From an uncultured Bacteroidales bacterium (GTDB taxonomy: Bacteria; Bacteroidota; Bacteroidia; Bacteroidales; UBA932): DNA of 64,000 nt. Below are positions 6,964 to 16,660 of the stretch, in pieces. Location of the stretch: contig CAMCFO010000002.1 in the NCBI GenBank assembly GCA_945874155.1, positions 62,001 through 126,000 of the forward strand, written 5' to 3'. The position numbers and the translations under genes were made by a program. Positions within the stretch are counted from its first letter, which is position 1. Each line of letters starts with the position of its first letter. The notes beneath the pieces were generated by a model. It worked only from the letters and a program-made list of their open reading frames with translations, was not told the DNA's origin and ran no database searches.

Positions 6964-7049
6964 GGTGAGAGGGGGATTCGAACCCCCGGAACCCTTACGA
7001 GTTCGGCAGTTTAGCAAACTGCTGGTTTCAGCCACTCACCCATCTCACC
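6963..7049 (-). tRNA. tRNA-Ser(GCT)
   Basis: Read on the minus strand, the acceptor arms GGTGAGA / TCTCACC pair fully. The anticodon stem-loop is GCAGT-TTGCTAA-ACTGC, giving anticodon GCT. The long variable arm is typical of class II serine tRNAs, and the T arm CCGGGGG-TTCGAAT-CCCCC is canonical. The 3' CCA is not encoded (GCAA follows). The gene decodes AGC/AGU. Its 3' end faces the accessory island. Confidence 0.95.
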
Positions 7050-7061
7050 GGGTTGGAAGTG

Positions 7062-7092
7062 CAAAGGTAGTAATTTTTTATTGAACACCAAC
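7062..7092 (-). promoter_or_regulatory. Promoter of tRNA-Ser
   Basis: On the minus strand TACCTTTG (plus 7069-7062) matches the -7 element, with GTTG (plus 7092-7089) 19 bases upstream. The start is expected a few bases before the tRNA 5' end at 7049. The promoter overlaps the stop codon of the PD40 gene. Confidence 0.6.
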
Positions 7093-8439
7093 TTTTTCTG
7101 GGATAAATTGGTTACTGTCGGGGTTTTTATTCGAAGTGGACTTGATTGGTGGACCCGGATTATGACGCTTGAAGGTGTAGGTCTGCCGGTCCTGATCACT
7201 TGGAGCGGTCAAGGAATCATAGTCTATCACCACTCCCCTCATCAGGAAATCCATCTCGATTTTCTGGACCTCAGACACCACCTTTGAAAGAGAATCCTGC
7301 ATAGAAGGAAGTCTGGCCTCCAGTTCCAATATCCGGTTCGTAAGTTCCTGACGCTGTTCCACTTCGTCACTCATTGCATAAGTCTCCCTCATCTGTTCCA
7401 AATGTGTAACCGCACTGTCCAGACGAGCCCGTAGCACTCTCACCTCCTCCATCTTGCGCATATATTCCTGAGTCTGAGCGTTTTCCGGTATTGCAGACGA
7501 CAACTCGGAATCTTCCTGCGGGGAATCCGGATTCAGGTCCATAATAACCTTCAACCTCGTGGCATCAGTCACTTTTTCCTGAGCCGGGACAAACTCATAC
7601 TCAAGCACATAAACATAGACACTATCCCTGGGGCAATCCCTGTCGGAGGCAAAGACCGTATAACGCCCGTCATCCGTATTTACCAGCAGATAGTCATTCG
7701 CAGGAGAAGAATACGGGAAACCCAGGTTCGTCGGAAAGGTCCAGCAGCTGTCCAGACTGTTCCAGACTGATTCGTAAAGGTCGTATCCTCCCACTCCGTC
7801 ACTTCTCCTCGCAGAAAAGGTCATAGATTTGCGGTCTGCCGACAGCATAGGAAAAATTTCGTCCGCTTCCTCATCCCCGAAGACCGGTTGCGGCATAGAG
7901 CAGGTCAGAGAATCGGAAATTTCGGAAAACACGATATGACGGCCCGTGGAATCGGAAACTGAAGAAAAATACAAAGACTTTTCATCATCAGGCAAATATA
8001 TCCACTCATCTCCGAAGGGCTTCCAACTGCGGTCCGGCAGAGGGTAATACAGGAAAAAATCCTTTTTTGAAAACCGCTGACGGGCTATGACCGAAGGCAA
8101 ACCCACCGACTCGCTGTAATCGATTCCGTTCAGACAATATTCATTCAATTCGGCAGCATAGACCTTTATGAGGGAATCCGAAGATGTCTTGAGTATATTC
8201 TCACACACCCTGCACGCCCTGCGGAAACTGTATTCGTCCCTAAGGGAATCGGCAAGGGCGAGTTTCTGGGAATCAGTTCTGCCGTTGAGCAAAGCGGCAA
8301 GTGAGGAAAAATTGTCCGGAGCGGCAATCTTGTCGGAGACGATGACGGAATGCCCTGTTTTCACCTGAGCATCAAGACTGTATGCACAGGAAAACAGAAC
8401 TGCAAACGCACAAAATATAATGTTCCTCAAACTTGTCAT
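7078..8439 (-). CDS. Periplasmic PD40 (WD40-like) repeat protein of unknown role
   Basis: The 453-residue product has an N-terminal signal peptide (hydrophobic residues 5-20, cleavage near SLDAQ). Residues about 135-290 contain blades of the PD40/TolB-propeller type, for example DEIFPMLSADRKSMTFSA and GGYDLYE. Residues about 320-395 form a heptad-rich coiled coil, and the tail is disordered. Such proteins occur in many Bacteroidales beside envelope genes, sometimes with an OmpA domain; no OmpA domain is present here. It is divergent from secDF and stands alone. The function is unknown; peptidoglycan or envelope association is inference. Confidence 0.75.
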   Translation of the reverse strand: MTSLRNIIFCAFAVLFSCAYSLDAQVKTGHSVIVSDKIAAPDNFSSLAALLNGRTDSQKLALADSLRDEYSFRRACRVCENILKTSSDSLIKVYAAELNEYCLNGIDYSESVGLPSVIARQRFSKKDFFLYYPLPDRSWKPFGDEWIYLPDDEKSLYFSSVSDSTGRHIVFSEISDSLTCSMPQPVFGDEEADEIFPMLSADRKSMTFSARRSDGVGGYDLYESVWNSLDSCWTFPTNLGFPYSSPANDYLLVNTDDGRYTVFASDRDCPRDSVYVYVLEYEFVPAQEKVTDATRLKVIMDLNPDSPQEDSELSSAIPENAQTQEYMRKMEEVRVLRARLDSAVTHLEQMRETYAMSDEVEQRQELTNRILELEARLPSMQDSLSKVVSEVQKIEMDFLMRGVVIDYDSLTAPSDQDRQTYTFKRHNPGPPIKSTSNKNPDSNQFIPEKVGVQ

Positions 8440-8548
8440 ATCCGATAATCGGGCAAAATTTCATCCAAATCCTGTACCTAACCGATTAAGAACCCACAAA
8501 ATTACATCAAGTTTCGTTTTTATTAAAGTGAAAATCAGAAAAAAGTAG

Positions 8549-8556
8549 TAAATTTG
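8549..8556 (+). promoter_or_regulatory. -7 element upstream of secDF
   Basis: TAAATTTG matches TAnnTTTG; no clear -33 TTTG is found. The implied leader to the secDF ATG is about 100 bases. The rest of the 8440-8660 gap is AT-rich with nothing else recognised. Confidence 0.45.
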
Positions 8557-8660
8557 CGCCCTATTGCCGAGTTTTGAAAACGGCGCGGCAAATTTATGCA
8601 GATTGATTGACACTGAAAAACAACAATAACTGACAAATATTAATTAAAACAATAATCATT

Positions 8661-11600
8661 ATGCAAAGTAAAGGTCTCATCAGATTCACAGCAATCTGCC
8701 TTGCGCTGGCTTGTCTTTGGCAGCTGTCTTTCTCCGTGGTAACCAGAATCGAGGAGAAAAAGGCTGACAAATATGCCGAGAAAGCAGTAAGCACATTGCT
8801 TGAAGGTGCAGAATTCAAAGCTGTTGCAGAAGAGGACAAAGCCTTCTACATCGATTCAGTCACTAAAGTGAGCAACAGAAGGTACCTCGACTCCATCTCA
8901 GCTGAAAAAGTGTACTTGAATTACACCTACAAAGACGTAAAAGTTAAGGATATCAACCTCGGACTTGACCTCAAGGGCGGTATGAACGTTATGCTTCAGG
9001 TTCAGCTTGAAGACCTCGTCAAAGCCCTCGCTGACAATAGTCAGGATCCGGACTTCCTCGCAGCCCTCTCTCTTGCAAAGAGCCGCAGCGTGGAGTCGAG
9101 GGACAATTTCATCACCCTTTTCGGCAAGGCTTGGCAGGAGACTGCAAACGGACGTCCTCTCGCAGAGATTTTCAACACTCTCGACCTCAAGGACAAAGTA
9201 ACCCGCCAATCCACCGATGCTGAGGTGCTTGCAGTCATCGAAGGCGAATCCGAGAGCGCAATTGCAAACTCATTCAATGTGCTGCGCAACCGTATCGACC
9301 GTTTCGGTGTCACTCAGCCAAACATCCAGAGACTCGGCAACACAGGACGTATCCTCGTGGAACTCCCTGGCGTGAAAGAGCCTGAACGTGTGAGAAAACT
9401 CCTTCAGGGAACCGCTTCCCTCGAATTCTGGACCACTTTCCAGTATTCCGAAATCGAGTCCTTCCTCAACGAGGCCAACAGCAAACTCGCTGAAATTCTT
9501 GCTACGGAAGAGGTGGAAGTTGCAGAGGAAAGCACAGGAGACATTGTCGCAGACGAAATTCAGGCAGCCGGAACTCAGGACCAGGATGAGGCTAAGTTCA
9601 GAAAAGAGAATCCTCTCTTCTCCGTGCTCCGTCCTTCAGGCTACAGCACCAACGCCTGCATAGGTTTCGCAAGCTATGCCGACACAGCCCTCGTGAACAA
9701 ATACCTCGCGCTTCCTCAGATTAAGGAAATCTTCCCTAAGGAATTCCAGGCAATGTGGACCGTGAAGCCTTCAGACCAAATCCCGGGAGGCAACTATTTC
9801 GAACTCGTTGCCATCAAGAACCGCAACAACAAGGCTCCGCTTGACGGTGAAGTTGTGACCGAGGCACGTGTTCAGTACGGCGAAGGCGGATCCCGTCCGG
9901 AAGTGTCTATGTCTATGAACAAGGACGGTGCTCAGACCTGGGCCCACCTTACCAAGGACAATATCGGCCGTCAGGTGGCAATCGTGCTCGACGGAATGGT
10001 ATATTCCTATCCGACAGTACAGAGCGAAATCTCCGGAGGTTCTTCACAGATTACCGGAAACTTCACTCTTGAGGAGGCTGAAGACCTTGCAAACGTGCTC
10101 AAATCAGGTAAGCTCCCTGCACCTGCAACCATCATCCAAGAGCAGGTTGTCGGTCCATCCCTCGGTTCCGAGTCCATCAACGCAGGTCTCATCTCATTCG
10201 TAATCGCGTTTGTGCTCGTGCTCATCTATATGGTGCTGTTCTATCAGGGCGCAGGTCTCATAGCCGACATCGCTCTCCTGAGCAACGTGATTCTCCTCTT
10301 CGGTACCCTCGTATCCTTCGGAGCAGTCCTCACTCTCCCTGGTATCGCAGGTCTCGTCCTCACCCTCGGTATGGCAGTGGATGCCAATGTGATCATATAT
10401 GAAAGGGTAAAGGAAGAACTTCGCGCAGGCAAGGGCTTCGGCAAGGCTGTGGCTGACGGTTACAAGAACGCATACTCTGCAATCATCGACGGTCAGGTGA
10501 CTACAGCCCTCACTGGTCTCGTACTCTTCCTCTTCGGATCAGGCCCTGTGAAAGGTTTTGCAACCACCCTCATCATCGGTATCGTAACCTCTGTCCTCAC
10601 TTCCATCTTCATCACCCGCATCATCATCGATGACAGGATTGCAAGAGGCAAGACGGTTTCCTTCGACAACAAGCTCACCAGGAACTTCCTCCAGAATACT
10701 CACGTGGACTTCCTCGGCAAGAGAAAGATTACCTATATCATCTCAGGAGCCCTCGTTCTCATCTCAATCGTATCCATCTTCTGGAAAGGATTCACCTATG
10801 GTGTGGATTTCACCGGTGGACGTACCTATGTGGTGAGATTCGACAATGACGTGAAGGCCGAAGATGTGCGTACAGCCGTTGTGAATGCATTCAACGAAGC
10901 TGCTGCCCAGGATGAAAATGTGAGCAACTCTGCTGCAGAGGTGAAGCAGTTCGGTGGAGACAGCCAGATGAAGATTACCACAACCTACAAGATTGACCAG
11001 GAGTCTTCAGAAGTTGATGCAGAAGTTGAAAATATTCTCTACACAGCACTCAAAGGCTTCTTCAAGGCAGATGTTTCCCTGGCAGAATTCACATCGACGG
11101 TGGACAATCCTAACGGTATCGTAAGTTCCGACAAGGTTGGTCCTACCATTGCGAACGATATGAAACGCGACGCTATCATAGCCGTAATCATCGCCCTCTT
11201 CGTAATCTTCGCCTACATCGCAATCAGGTTCAAGAACTGGACTTGGGGTCTGGGTGGCGTGACTTCCCTTGCCCACACTGCAGTAATCGTGATCGGATTC
11301 TTCTCGCTCTTCAGCGGAATACTTCCGTTCACCCTCGACGTGGACCAGACTTTCATAGCCGCAATCCTTACCATCATCGGTTACGCAATCAACGATAACG
11401 TGGTCATCTTCGACCGTATCCGCGAATACAAGGCCGACCATCCTAAGGCATTGCTCAAGGACAACGTGAACAGCGCGCTCAACAGCACCCTCTCACGTAC
11501 TATGAACACCTCCCTCACAACTCTCGTGACTATGATTGCAATCGCAATCTTCGGAGGCGAAGTCATCAGAGGTCTTGCAGTAGCCCTCATCCTCGGTATC

Positions 11601-11702
11601 GTAATCGGAACCTACGCTTCCATCTTCATCGGTACCCCTGTGATGTACGACGTGGTTTCCGCAGTGGAGAAAAGAAAAGCTGCGAAAGCATCCAAGAAAT
11701 AA
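8661..11702 (+). CDS. secDF: Fused protein-export membrane protein SecDF
   Basis: The single 1013-residue chain contains SecD then SecF, the usual Bacteroidetes fusion. The SecD half starts with one transmembrane helix. The conserved motif LGLDLKGGMNV lies near 95, then the periplasmic P1 region (RIDRFGVTQPNIQ near 213), and a block of five membrane helices (about 510-660) with GMAVDANVIIYERVKEE. The SecF half begins near 690 with GKRKITYI and has its own GVDFTGGRTY motif. Its last helices contain IGYAINDNVVIFDRIREY. It uses the proton gradient to pull preproteins through SecYEG. A terminator follows. Confidence 0.97.
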   Translation: MQSKGLIRFTAICLALACLWQLSFSVVTRIEEKKADKYAEKAVSTLLEGAEFKAVAEEDKAFYIDSVTKVSNRRYLDSISAEKVYLNYTYKDVKVKDINLGLDLKGGMNVMLQVQLEDLVKALADNSQDPDFLAALSLAKSRSVESRDNFITLFGKAWQETANGRPLAEIFNTLDLKDKVTRQSTDAEVLAVIEGESESAIANSFNVLRNRIDRFGVTQPNIQRLGNTGRILVELPGVKEPERVRKLLQGTASLEFWTTFQYSEIESFLNEANSKLAEILATEEVEVAEESTGDIVADEIQAAGTQDQDEAKFRKENPLFSVLRPSGYSTNACIGFASYADTALVNKYLALPQIKEIFPKEFQAMWTVKPSDQIPGGNYFELVAIKNRNNKAPLDGEVVTEARVQYGEGGSRPEVSMSMNKDGAQTWAHLTKDNIGRQVAIVLDGMVYSYPTVQSEISGGSSQITGNFTLEEAEDLANVLKSGKLPAPATIIQEQVVGPSLGSESINAGLISFVIAFVLVLIYMVLFYQGAGLIADIALLSNVILLFGTLVSFGAVLTLPGIAGLVLTLGMAVDANVIIYERVKEELRAGKGFGKAVADGYKNAYSAIIDGQVTTALTGLVLFLFGSGPVKGFATTLIIGIVTSVLTSIFITRIIIDDRIARGKTVSFDNKLTRNFLQNTHVDFLGKRKITYIISGALVLISIVSIFWKGFTYGVDFTGGRTYVVRFDNDVKAEDVRTAVVNAFNEAAAQDENVSNSAAEVKQFGGDSQMKITTTYKIDQESSEVDAEVENILYTALKGFFKADVSLAEFTSTVDNPNGIVSSDKVGPTIANDMKRDAIIAVIIALFVIFAYIAIRFKNWTWGLGGVTSLAHTAVIVIGFFSLFSGILPFTLDVDQTFIAAILTIIGYAINDNVVIFDRIREYKADHPKALLKDNVNSALNSTLSRTMNTSLTTLVTMIAIAIFGGEVIRGLAVALILGIVIGTYASIFIGTPVMYDVVSAVEKRKAAKASKK

Positions 11703-11723
11703 CAGGATTGAAACTTTCCTGCA

Positions 11724-11758
11724 AAAGCCGTGGTTCGAATTCCGGACCGCGGCTTTTA
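11724..11758 (+). terminator. Intrinsic terminator after secDF
   Basis: AAAAGCCGTGGT (11724-11735) pairs with ACCGCGGCTTTT (11747-11758), with one G-T pair and an 11-base loop. The A-rich and T-rich flanks make it work in the forward direction. It lies between secDF and dnaE. Confidence 0.75.
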
Positions 11759-11780
11759 CCGGAAAAGAAAATATAGCACT

Positions 11781-14700
11781 ATGTCATTCGTCCACCTTCA
11801 CGTCCACACCCAATATTCCATCCTTGACGGTCTTTCTTCTATCAAAGGGCTTTTCAAAAGAGCATCGAAGCTCGGTATGCCCGGAATTGCCATCACGGAC
11901 CACGGAAATATGTACGGAGTGAAGGAGTTCTTCAAAGTGGCAAAGGACTTCCCCGAAATCAAGCCCATCATAGGCTGTGAGGTCTATGTCACCCAGGGCT
12001 ACGACCACAATCTCAAGGACAAGGACCACAAAGGCTACTACCACCTCATCCTCCTTGCAAAAAATGAGAACGGCTACAGGAACCTCCTGAAAATCGTATC
12101 AGAGGGGCATATCAACGGTATGTACTACAAGCCGAGGGTGTCTCACAAAATCATCGAGAAATACCACGAAGACCTGATTTGCTGTTCGGCCTGCCTTGCC
12201 GGAGAGATTCCGAGAAAAATCGTGGCTGGAGATATGAAAGGTGCGGAAGAGAGCATCAACTGGTTCAAGGGTCTTTTCGGAGAGGACTATTATCTCGAGG
12301 TTCAACTCCATAAGACTGAGGTCCAGGGACTTACAGGAAAAGCCTACGACAGGGTGTGGGAGGTCTATACGAACCAGCTCATAAGCAACGAGGGCATTTT
12401 CTCACTTGCGGAAAAAACAGGGGTGAAGGTCATTGCCACCAACGACGTGCATTTCGTGGAAAAGGAGGACGGACCGGCACACGACCGGCTCATCTGCCTC
12501 ACCACCAACGCCTACATTGATGACGAAGACCGTCTCCACTACACCCAGCAGGAATACCTGAAGAGCGAAGAGGAAATGGCAGCCCTCTTCCCGGCACATC
12601 CGGAGGTGATTTCCAACACAATGGAAATTTTCGACAAAATCGAAAGCTACAAAATAGACAAGGACCCTATTCTTCCGAAATTCCGTATTCCTGAAGATTT
12701 TCTAGCAGACATAGATACCTATCTTGAAAAATACAAGGACATCATCGATGTCGGACGCACGGATGCGAAGGGAAACAGCCGTGGAGATGAATTCACCTGG
12801 TCTGTCGCCTACCTCTGCCACCTCACCTACAAGGGAGCCGAATGGCGCTACGGCCAGACTCTGAACGAAGTACAGGCGGAGCGCATAGAATTCGAGCTCA
12901 AGACCATATGCAAGATGGGTTTTCCGGACTACTTCCTCATTGTCCAGGACTTCATCGCCGCATCCCGCGCACAGGGCATTTCAGTGGGTCCGGGAAGAGG
13001 TTCAGCAGCCGGTTCAGCAGTGGCTTACTGCCTCAAAATCACCAATCTGGACCCTATACGTTACGACCTTCTGTTTGAGCGTTTCCTCAATCCGGACCGT
13101 ATCAATATGCCGGATATAGACATAGACTTCGACGATGACGGGCGCTACGACGCTTTCAAATATGTCGAACAAACATACGGCAAGGACCATATTTCGCACG
13201 TCATCACTTTCGGCACGATGGCAGCCAAATCGGCAATCAAGGACGTGGGACGCATCAGCCACATTTCCATAGACGAAAGCAACCGTCTCACGAAGATGAT
13301 TCCAGACAAGCCTTTCACAGTCACTGAAGAGGAAGACATACTCTTGGAGGAAGGCGAAGAGCCTGGACAGGGCGAAAAACTCGTGATCAAGGAGGAGCGT
13401 ATGCCGGATCCGGAGCACGAGGGGGAAACCATACTCGTGAAAAGACGCTACAAGAGGGTCAAGGCGGAAAAAGAGAAGAAAGTTACCCTGGAGAACTGCT
13501 ACAAATACATTCCTGAGCTGAAAAACGAGCTGGAAAACGGCAGCGAACTCACCAAAGAGGTCTTGCAGTATGCCCTGAAACTCGAAGGCAGCGTCAGACA
13601 GACGGGTGTACACGCCTGCGCAATGATTATCGGACGAGGGGACCTCACGGACTATATTCCCATCAGTATGGCCAAGGACAAGGCCACTGGAGAGGATGTG
13701 TGGGTGAGCCAATACGACGGACACTTCATTGAGGAAGTGGGTATGCTCAAGATGGACTTTCTCGGACTGAGGACACTGTCCATCATCAAGGAGTGCCTCA
13801 AAAGCATCAAAAAACGCCACGGAATCGACATAGACATAGAGAAAATCCCGATTGACGACAAGCCTACCTACGAACTGTACGGACGCGGGGACACCACGAG
13901 CGTATTCCAGTTCGAGTCTCCGGGTATGAAGGAATGGCTGCAGAAACTCAAGCCTACCAGATTTGAGGACCTGATTGCGATGAATGCCCTCTACCGTCCG
14001 GGGCCTATGGACTATATTCCGCAGTTCGTGGCCAGAAAACAGGGTACGGAGCCCATAGAATACGACCTTCCAGAGATGGAGGAATACCTCAACGACACCT
14101 ACGGAGTGACCGTGTACCAGGAGCAGGTGATGCTTCTGTCGCGCAAGCTGGCAGGGTTCACCAGAGGCCAGTCCGACACCCTGAGAAAGGCTATGGGTAA
14201 GAAAATCAAGGCTATGCTGGACAAGCTGCATCCTCAGTTCATCGAGGGTGGAGTGGCAAACGGACATCCTAAGGACATTCTGGAGAAAATCTGGGCGGAC
14301 TGGGAGGCTTTCGCGAAATACGCCTTCAATAAGTCCCACGCAACCTGCTATGCTTGGGTAAGTTACCAGACCGGTTGGCTGAAGGCCCACTACCCGGCCG
14401 AATTCCAGGCCGCCAACCTGAGCAAGAACCTTTCGTCTATGGACGAAATCAAGAAGATTATGGACGACTGCAAAAAGGGCGGAATAAAGGTCTTGAATCC
14501 GGATATAAATGAGTCTGAATCAGGATTTTCCGTCAATGCAGAAGGCAATGTCTATTTCGGATTGGGAGGCATAAAAGGCTTCGGAGACAATATAGTCCAG
14601 GCCATAATTGCAGAAAGGGACAATAATGGTCCATTTGCGGACATATTCGACTTTATTGAAAGAATGAGCGGAATCGTCAACCGCAAGGCCCTTGAATCCC

Positions 14701-15611
14701 TCGCATATTCCGGAGCCTTTGACAGTTTCAATATTTCCAGAAGCCAGTTCTTCACCCCTTGCAAGAACGGAGAGCTGTTCATTGATGCCTTGCTCAAATA
14801 CGGTGAACTGTATCGCAAGGACAGTATGGATTCCGCCATTTCCCTCTTTGGAGAAATCGAGGAAATGAAGCCGACAAGACCGGAGATTCCACAGCCTCTA
14901 CCGGATGAGGACAGTTTCAAATACCTCCAGAAGGAAAAGGAACTCGTGGGAATGTTCCTTTCATCACATCCTCTGGACAAATACCGTTTTGAACTGGAGA
15001 ACTTCGCAGGCTGCTCCATCGGACAGTTGCAGAGCATCATAGACGAGGCCACCCAAAAACAGTCAGGATCTCGGAAATTATCTGTTGCAGGACTCATAAC
15101 CAGCGTAAACACAATGACTTCCAAGGCAGGAAAGCCTTTTGCCAAAGCCATAGTGGAGGATTATGAAGGCAGTTATGAAATTGCCCTTTTCGGTAACGAT
15201 TATGAAGCCTTTATGCCTTACTTGAAGGAACACGAGGCCATTTTCATAGAAGGAGAAGTAAAACCGCGCTATTTCAGCAAACCGGCAGAAGGAGGAAAAC
15301 CCGCAGAAGCAGTGCCTTACACCTACAGGATTCAGAAAATGTCCCTGCTGGGCAATGTGGCCGATGAAAAAGTCAAGACCTTTGTCATCAATATGAACAC
15401 CGACCAGATTACCCCGGAATTCCGTGCGGCGCTGGTAAAGCTAATAAAACTCAACCCCGGAAAGATTCCTCTGAGTATGAAACTCTACGACCCGGTGAAT
15501 CACTGGACCATAGATTTCGCTTCGAGAAAATTCACCGTGTCGGTGTCGAACCAATTCATTGAAGAAGTGAAGAAACTGGGTGTTGATTGTCATTGTGACA
15601 TAAAAAGATAA
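11781..15611 (+). CDS. dnaE: DNA polymerase III alpha subunit
   Basis: The start is set at ATG 11781 (MSFVHLHVHTQYSILDG). The in-frame start at 11730 lies inside the secDF terminator and would add a non-conserved 17-residue leader. The 1276-residue protein has an N-terminal PHP domain (HLHVHTQYS, TDHGNM), then the C-family polymerase palm with the catalytic aspartates in PDIDIDFDDD (near 450) and GPGRGSAAGS. Thumb and fingers follow, with GVTVYQEQVM and YAFNKSHATCY, then the tandem HhH and OB-fold region (about 1010 onward). It is the replicative polymerase. The ThiL-like gene follows after 6 bases, so they are probably co-transcribed. Confidence 0.97.
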   Translation: MSFVHLHVHTQYSILDGLSSIKGLFKRASKLGMPGIAITDHGNMYGVKEFFKVAKDFPEIKPIIGCEVYVTQGYDHNLKDKDHKGYYHLILLAKNENGYRNLLKIVSEGHINGMYYKPRVSHKIIEKYHEDLICCSACLAGEIPRKIVAGDMKGAEESINWFKGLFGEDYYLEVQLHKTEVQGLTGKAYDRVWEVYTNQLISNEGIFSLAEKTGVKVIATNDVHFVEKEDGPAHDRLICLTTNAYIDDEDRLHYTQQEYLKSEEEMAALFPAHPEVISNTMEIFDKIESYKIDKDPILPKFRIPEDFLADIDTYLEKYKDIIDVGRTDAKGNSRGDEFTWSVAYLCHLTYKGAEWRYGQTLNEVQAERIEFELKTICKMGFPDYFLIVQDFIAASRAQGISVGPGRGSAAGSAVAYCLKITNLDPIRYDLLFERFLNPDRINMPDIDIDFDDDGRYDAFKYVEQTYGKDHISHVITFGTMAAKSAIKDVGRISHISIDESNRLTKMIPDKPFTVTEEEDILLEEGEEPGQGEKLVIKEERMPDPEHEGETILVKRRYKRVKAEKEKKVTLENCYKYIPELKNELENGSELTKEVLQYALKLEGSVRQTGVHACAMIIGRGDLTDYIPISMAKDKATGEDVWVSQYDGHFIEEVGMLKMDFLGLRTLSIIKECLKSIKKRHGIDIDIEKIPIDDKPTYELYGRGDTTSVFQFESPGMKEWLQKLKPTRFEDLIAMNALYRPGPMDYIPQFVARKQGTEPIEYDLPEMEEYLNDTYGVTVYQEQVMLLSRKLAGFTRGQSDTLRKAMGKKIKAMLDKLHPQFIEGGVANGHPKDILEKIWADWEAFAKYAFNKSHATCYAWVSYQTGWLKAHYPAEFQAANLSKNLSSMDEIKKIMDDCKKGGIKVLNPDINESESGFSVNAEGNVYFGLGGIKGFGDNIVQAIIAERDNNGPFADIFDFIERMSGIVNRKALESLAYSGAFDSFNISRSQFFTPCKNGELFIDALLKYGELYRKDSMDSAISLFGEIEEMKPTRPEIPQPLPDEDSFKYLQKEKELVGMFLSSHPLDKYRFELENFAGCSIGQLQSIIDEATQKQSGSRKLSVAGLITSVNTMTSKAGKPFAKAIVEDYEGSYEIALFGNDYEAFMPYLKEHEAIFIEGEVKPRYFSKPAEGGKPAEAVPYTYRIQKMSLLGNVADEKVKTFVINMNTDQITPEFRAALVKLIKLNPGKIPLSMKLYDPVNHWTIDFASRKFTVSVSNQFIEEVKKLGVDCHCDIKR

Positions 15612-15617
15612 ATCAAA

Positions 15618-16631
15618 ATGGCAGAAGAAAGATTCGCAAGCCTCGGCAGAATCGAGGCAGTCAACAAACTCTTTGAAGGTTGCGGCTACAGGCCGTTCCG
15701 GAGCACATATTTCGAAGCAAAGGATAAGGGAGGAGTGGCAACTCTCAAGAGCCGCTGTTTCCTTGAGGGCACGGATTTCGACCTCACCTACTTCCCTCTC
15801 AAGCACCTTGGCTACAAATGCGTCACTGCTGTGACAGGAGAACTCTATGCGGAATTTTCCATCCCACGTGCCCTCAATGTGATTTTGGGCATTTCCGGCA
15901 AACTGGATTTCGAAAAAATAAAGGAAGTCTGGAACGGAATCACGGCTGCCGCAAAGGAACACCGCTATGAAAATGTGTCATTGGAACTTCTGCCTGCAAT
16001 GAACGGTCTGAGCATAAGCCTGAGCGCCATTGGAGAGACTTCCGCACTGATGGCAAAACGCCGCCCTGCCGCAAAGTCTATGGACCTGATATGCGTTTCA
16101 GGCAGTCTCGGAGGGGCCTATTTGGGTTTGAGCATATTGGAAAGGGAAAAACGCAAGTTTACAGCTGCCGGGGACGAGCACGCACAGCCGGATTTGAGCA
16201 AATACAAGGACTTTGTGGGAGAATATCTGAGACCGAAACTGAGTCCGTATCTGGTTGAGGCGTTTGAAGAGGCTGAAATAATGCCGAGCTTCGGATATTT
16301 GGTGTCTAAAGGCCTCGCAGACGCGATAAAATCTCTTGTGAGGGATTCCGGTCTTGGAGCAAAAATATATGCCGACAGAATGCCTTTTATGGGCAATGCC
16401 ATTGATTTGAGCAAGGAACTTGGAGTGGACCCCCTCGCATCAGCCCTGAACGGAGGTGACGACTACCGCCTGCTTTTCACGATTCCTATAGGCAAACACG
16501 AAAAATTCCGCCACGATTTCCAGACTTTCGACGTGATAGGCCATCTCGCCCAAGCGGAAGTGGGAGCCGTAATAGTCACCCCGGACGGAGTGGAACTGCC
16601 TCTGCACGCCCAAGGATGGCCTCGGGAATAA
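15618..16631 (+). CDS. ThiL-family protein (AIR synthase-like fold) lacking the catalytic aspartates
   Basis: The 337-residue product has the Bacteroidetes ThiL framework: EGTDFDLTYFPLKHLGYK near 50, DLICVSGSLGGAYLG near 155, ALNGGDDYRLLFT near 280, and a C-terminal LPLHAQGW. However, the metal/ATP motifs of thiamine-monophosphate kinase are replaced. No GDDAA is present near 30; the TTD before the EG motif is KSR. NFSD is VTGE; no GGDT is present, and DISDGL reads LVSKGL. Only GGDDY is kept. Known ThiL phosphorylates thiamine phosphate using ATP and Mg2+; this copy is probably inactive or has another role. It is translated from the dnaE transcript. The frame is intact and uses normal codons, so it is not an obvious pseudogene. 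Confidence 0.75.
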   Translation: MAEERFASLGRIEAVNKLFEGCGYRPFRSTYFEAKDKGGVATLKSRCFLEGTDFDLTYFPLKHLGYKCVTAVTGELYAEFSIPRALNVILGISGKLDFEKIKEVWNGITAAAKEHRYENVSLELLPAMNGLSISLSAIGETSALMAKRRPAAKSMDLICVSGSLGGAYLGLSILEREKRKFTAAGDEHAQPDLSKYKDFVGEYLRPKLSPYLVEAFEEAEIMPSFGYLVSKGLADAIKSLVRDSGLGAKIYADRMPFMGNAIDLSKELGVDPLASALNGGDDYRLLFTIPIGKHEKFRHDFQTFDVIGHLAQAEVGAVIVTPDGVELPLHAQGWPRE

Positions 16632-16660
16632 GTGTCGCGGTCCAATCGATTTTTCCGGAC

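Noticed and set aside
11730..11780. Upstream start for dnaE
   Set aside because: The start lies inside the secDF terminator and the added residues are unlike DnaE; ATG 11781 gives the standard N-terminus.
13014..14390. 458-codon minus-strand frame inside dnaE
   Set aside because: Shadow of the polymerase core, caused by strong codon bias; no promoter or recognisable domain.
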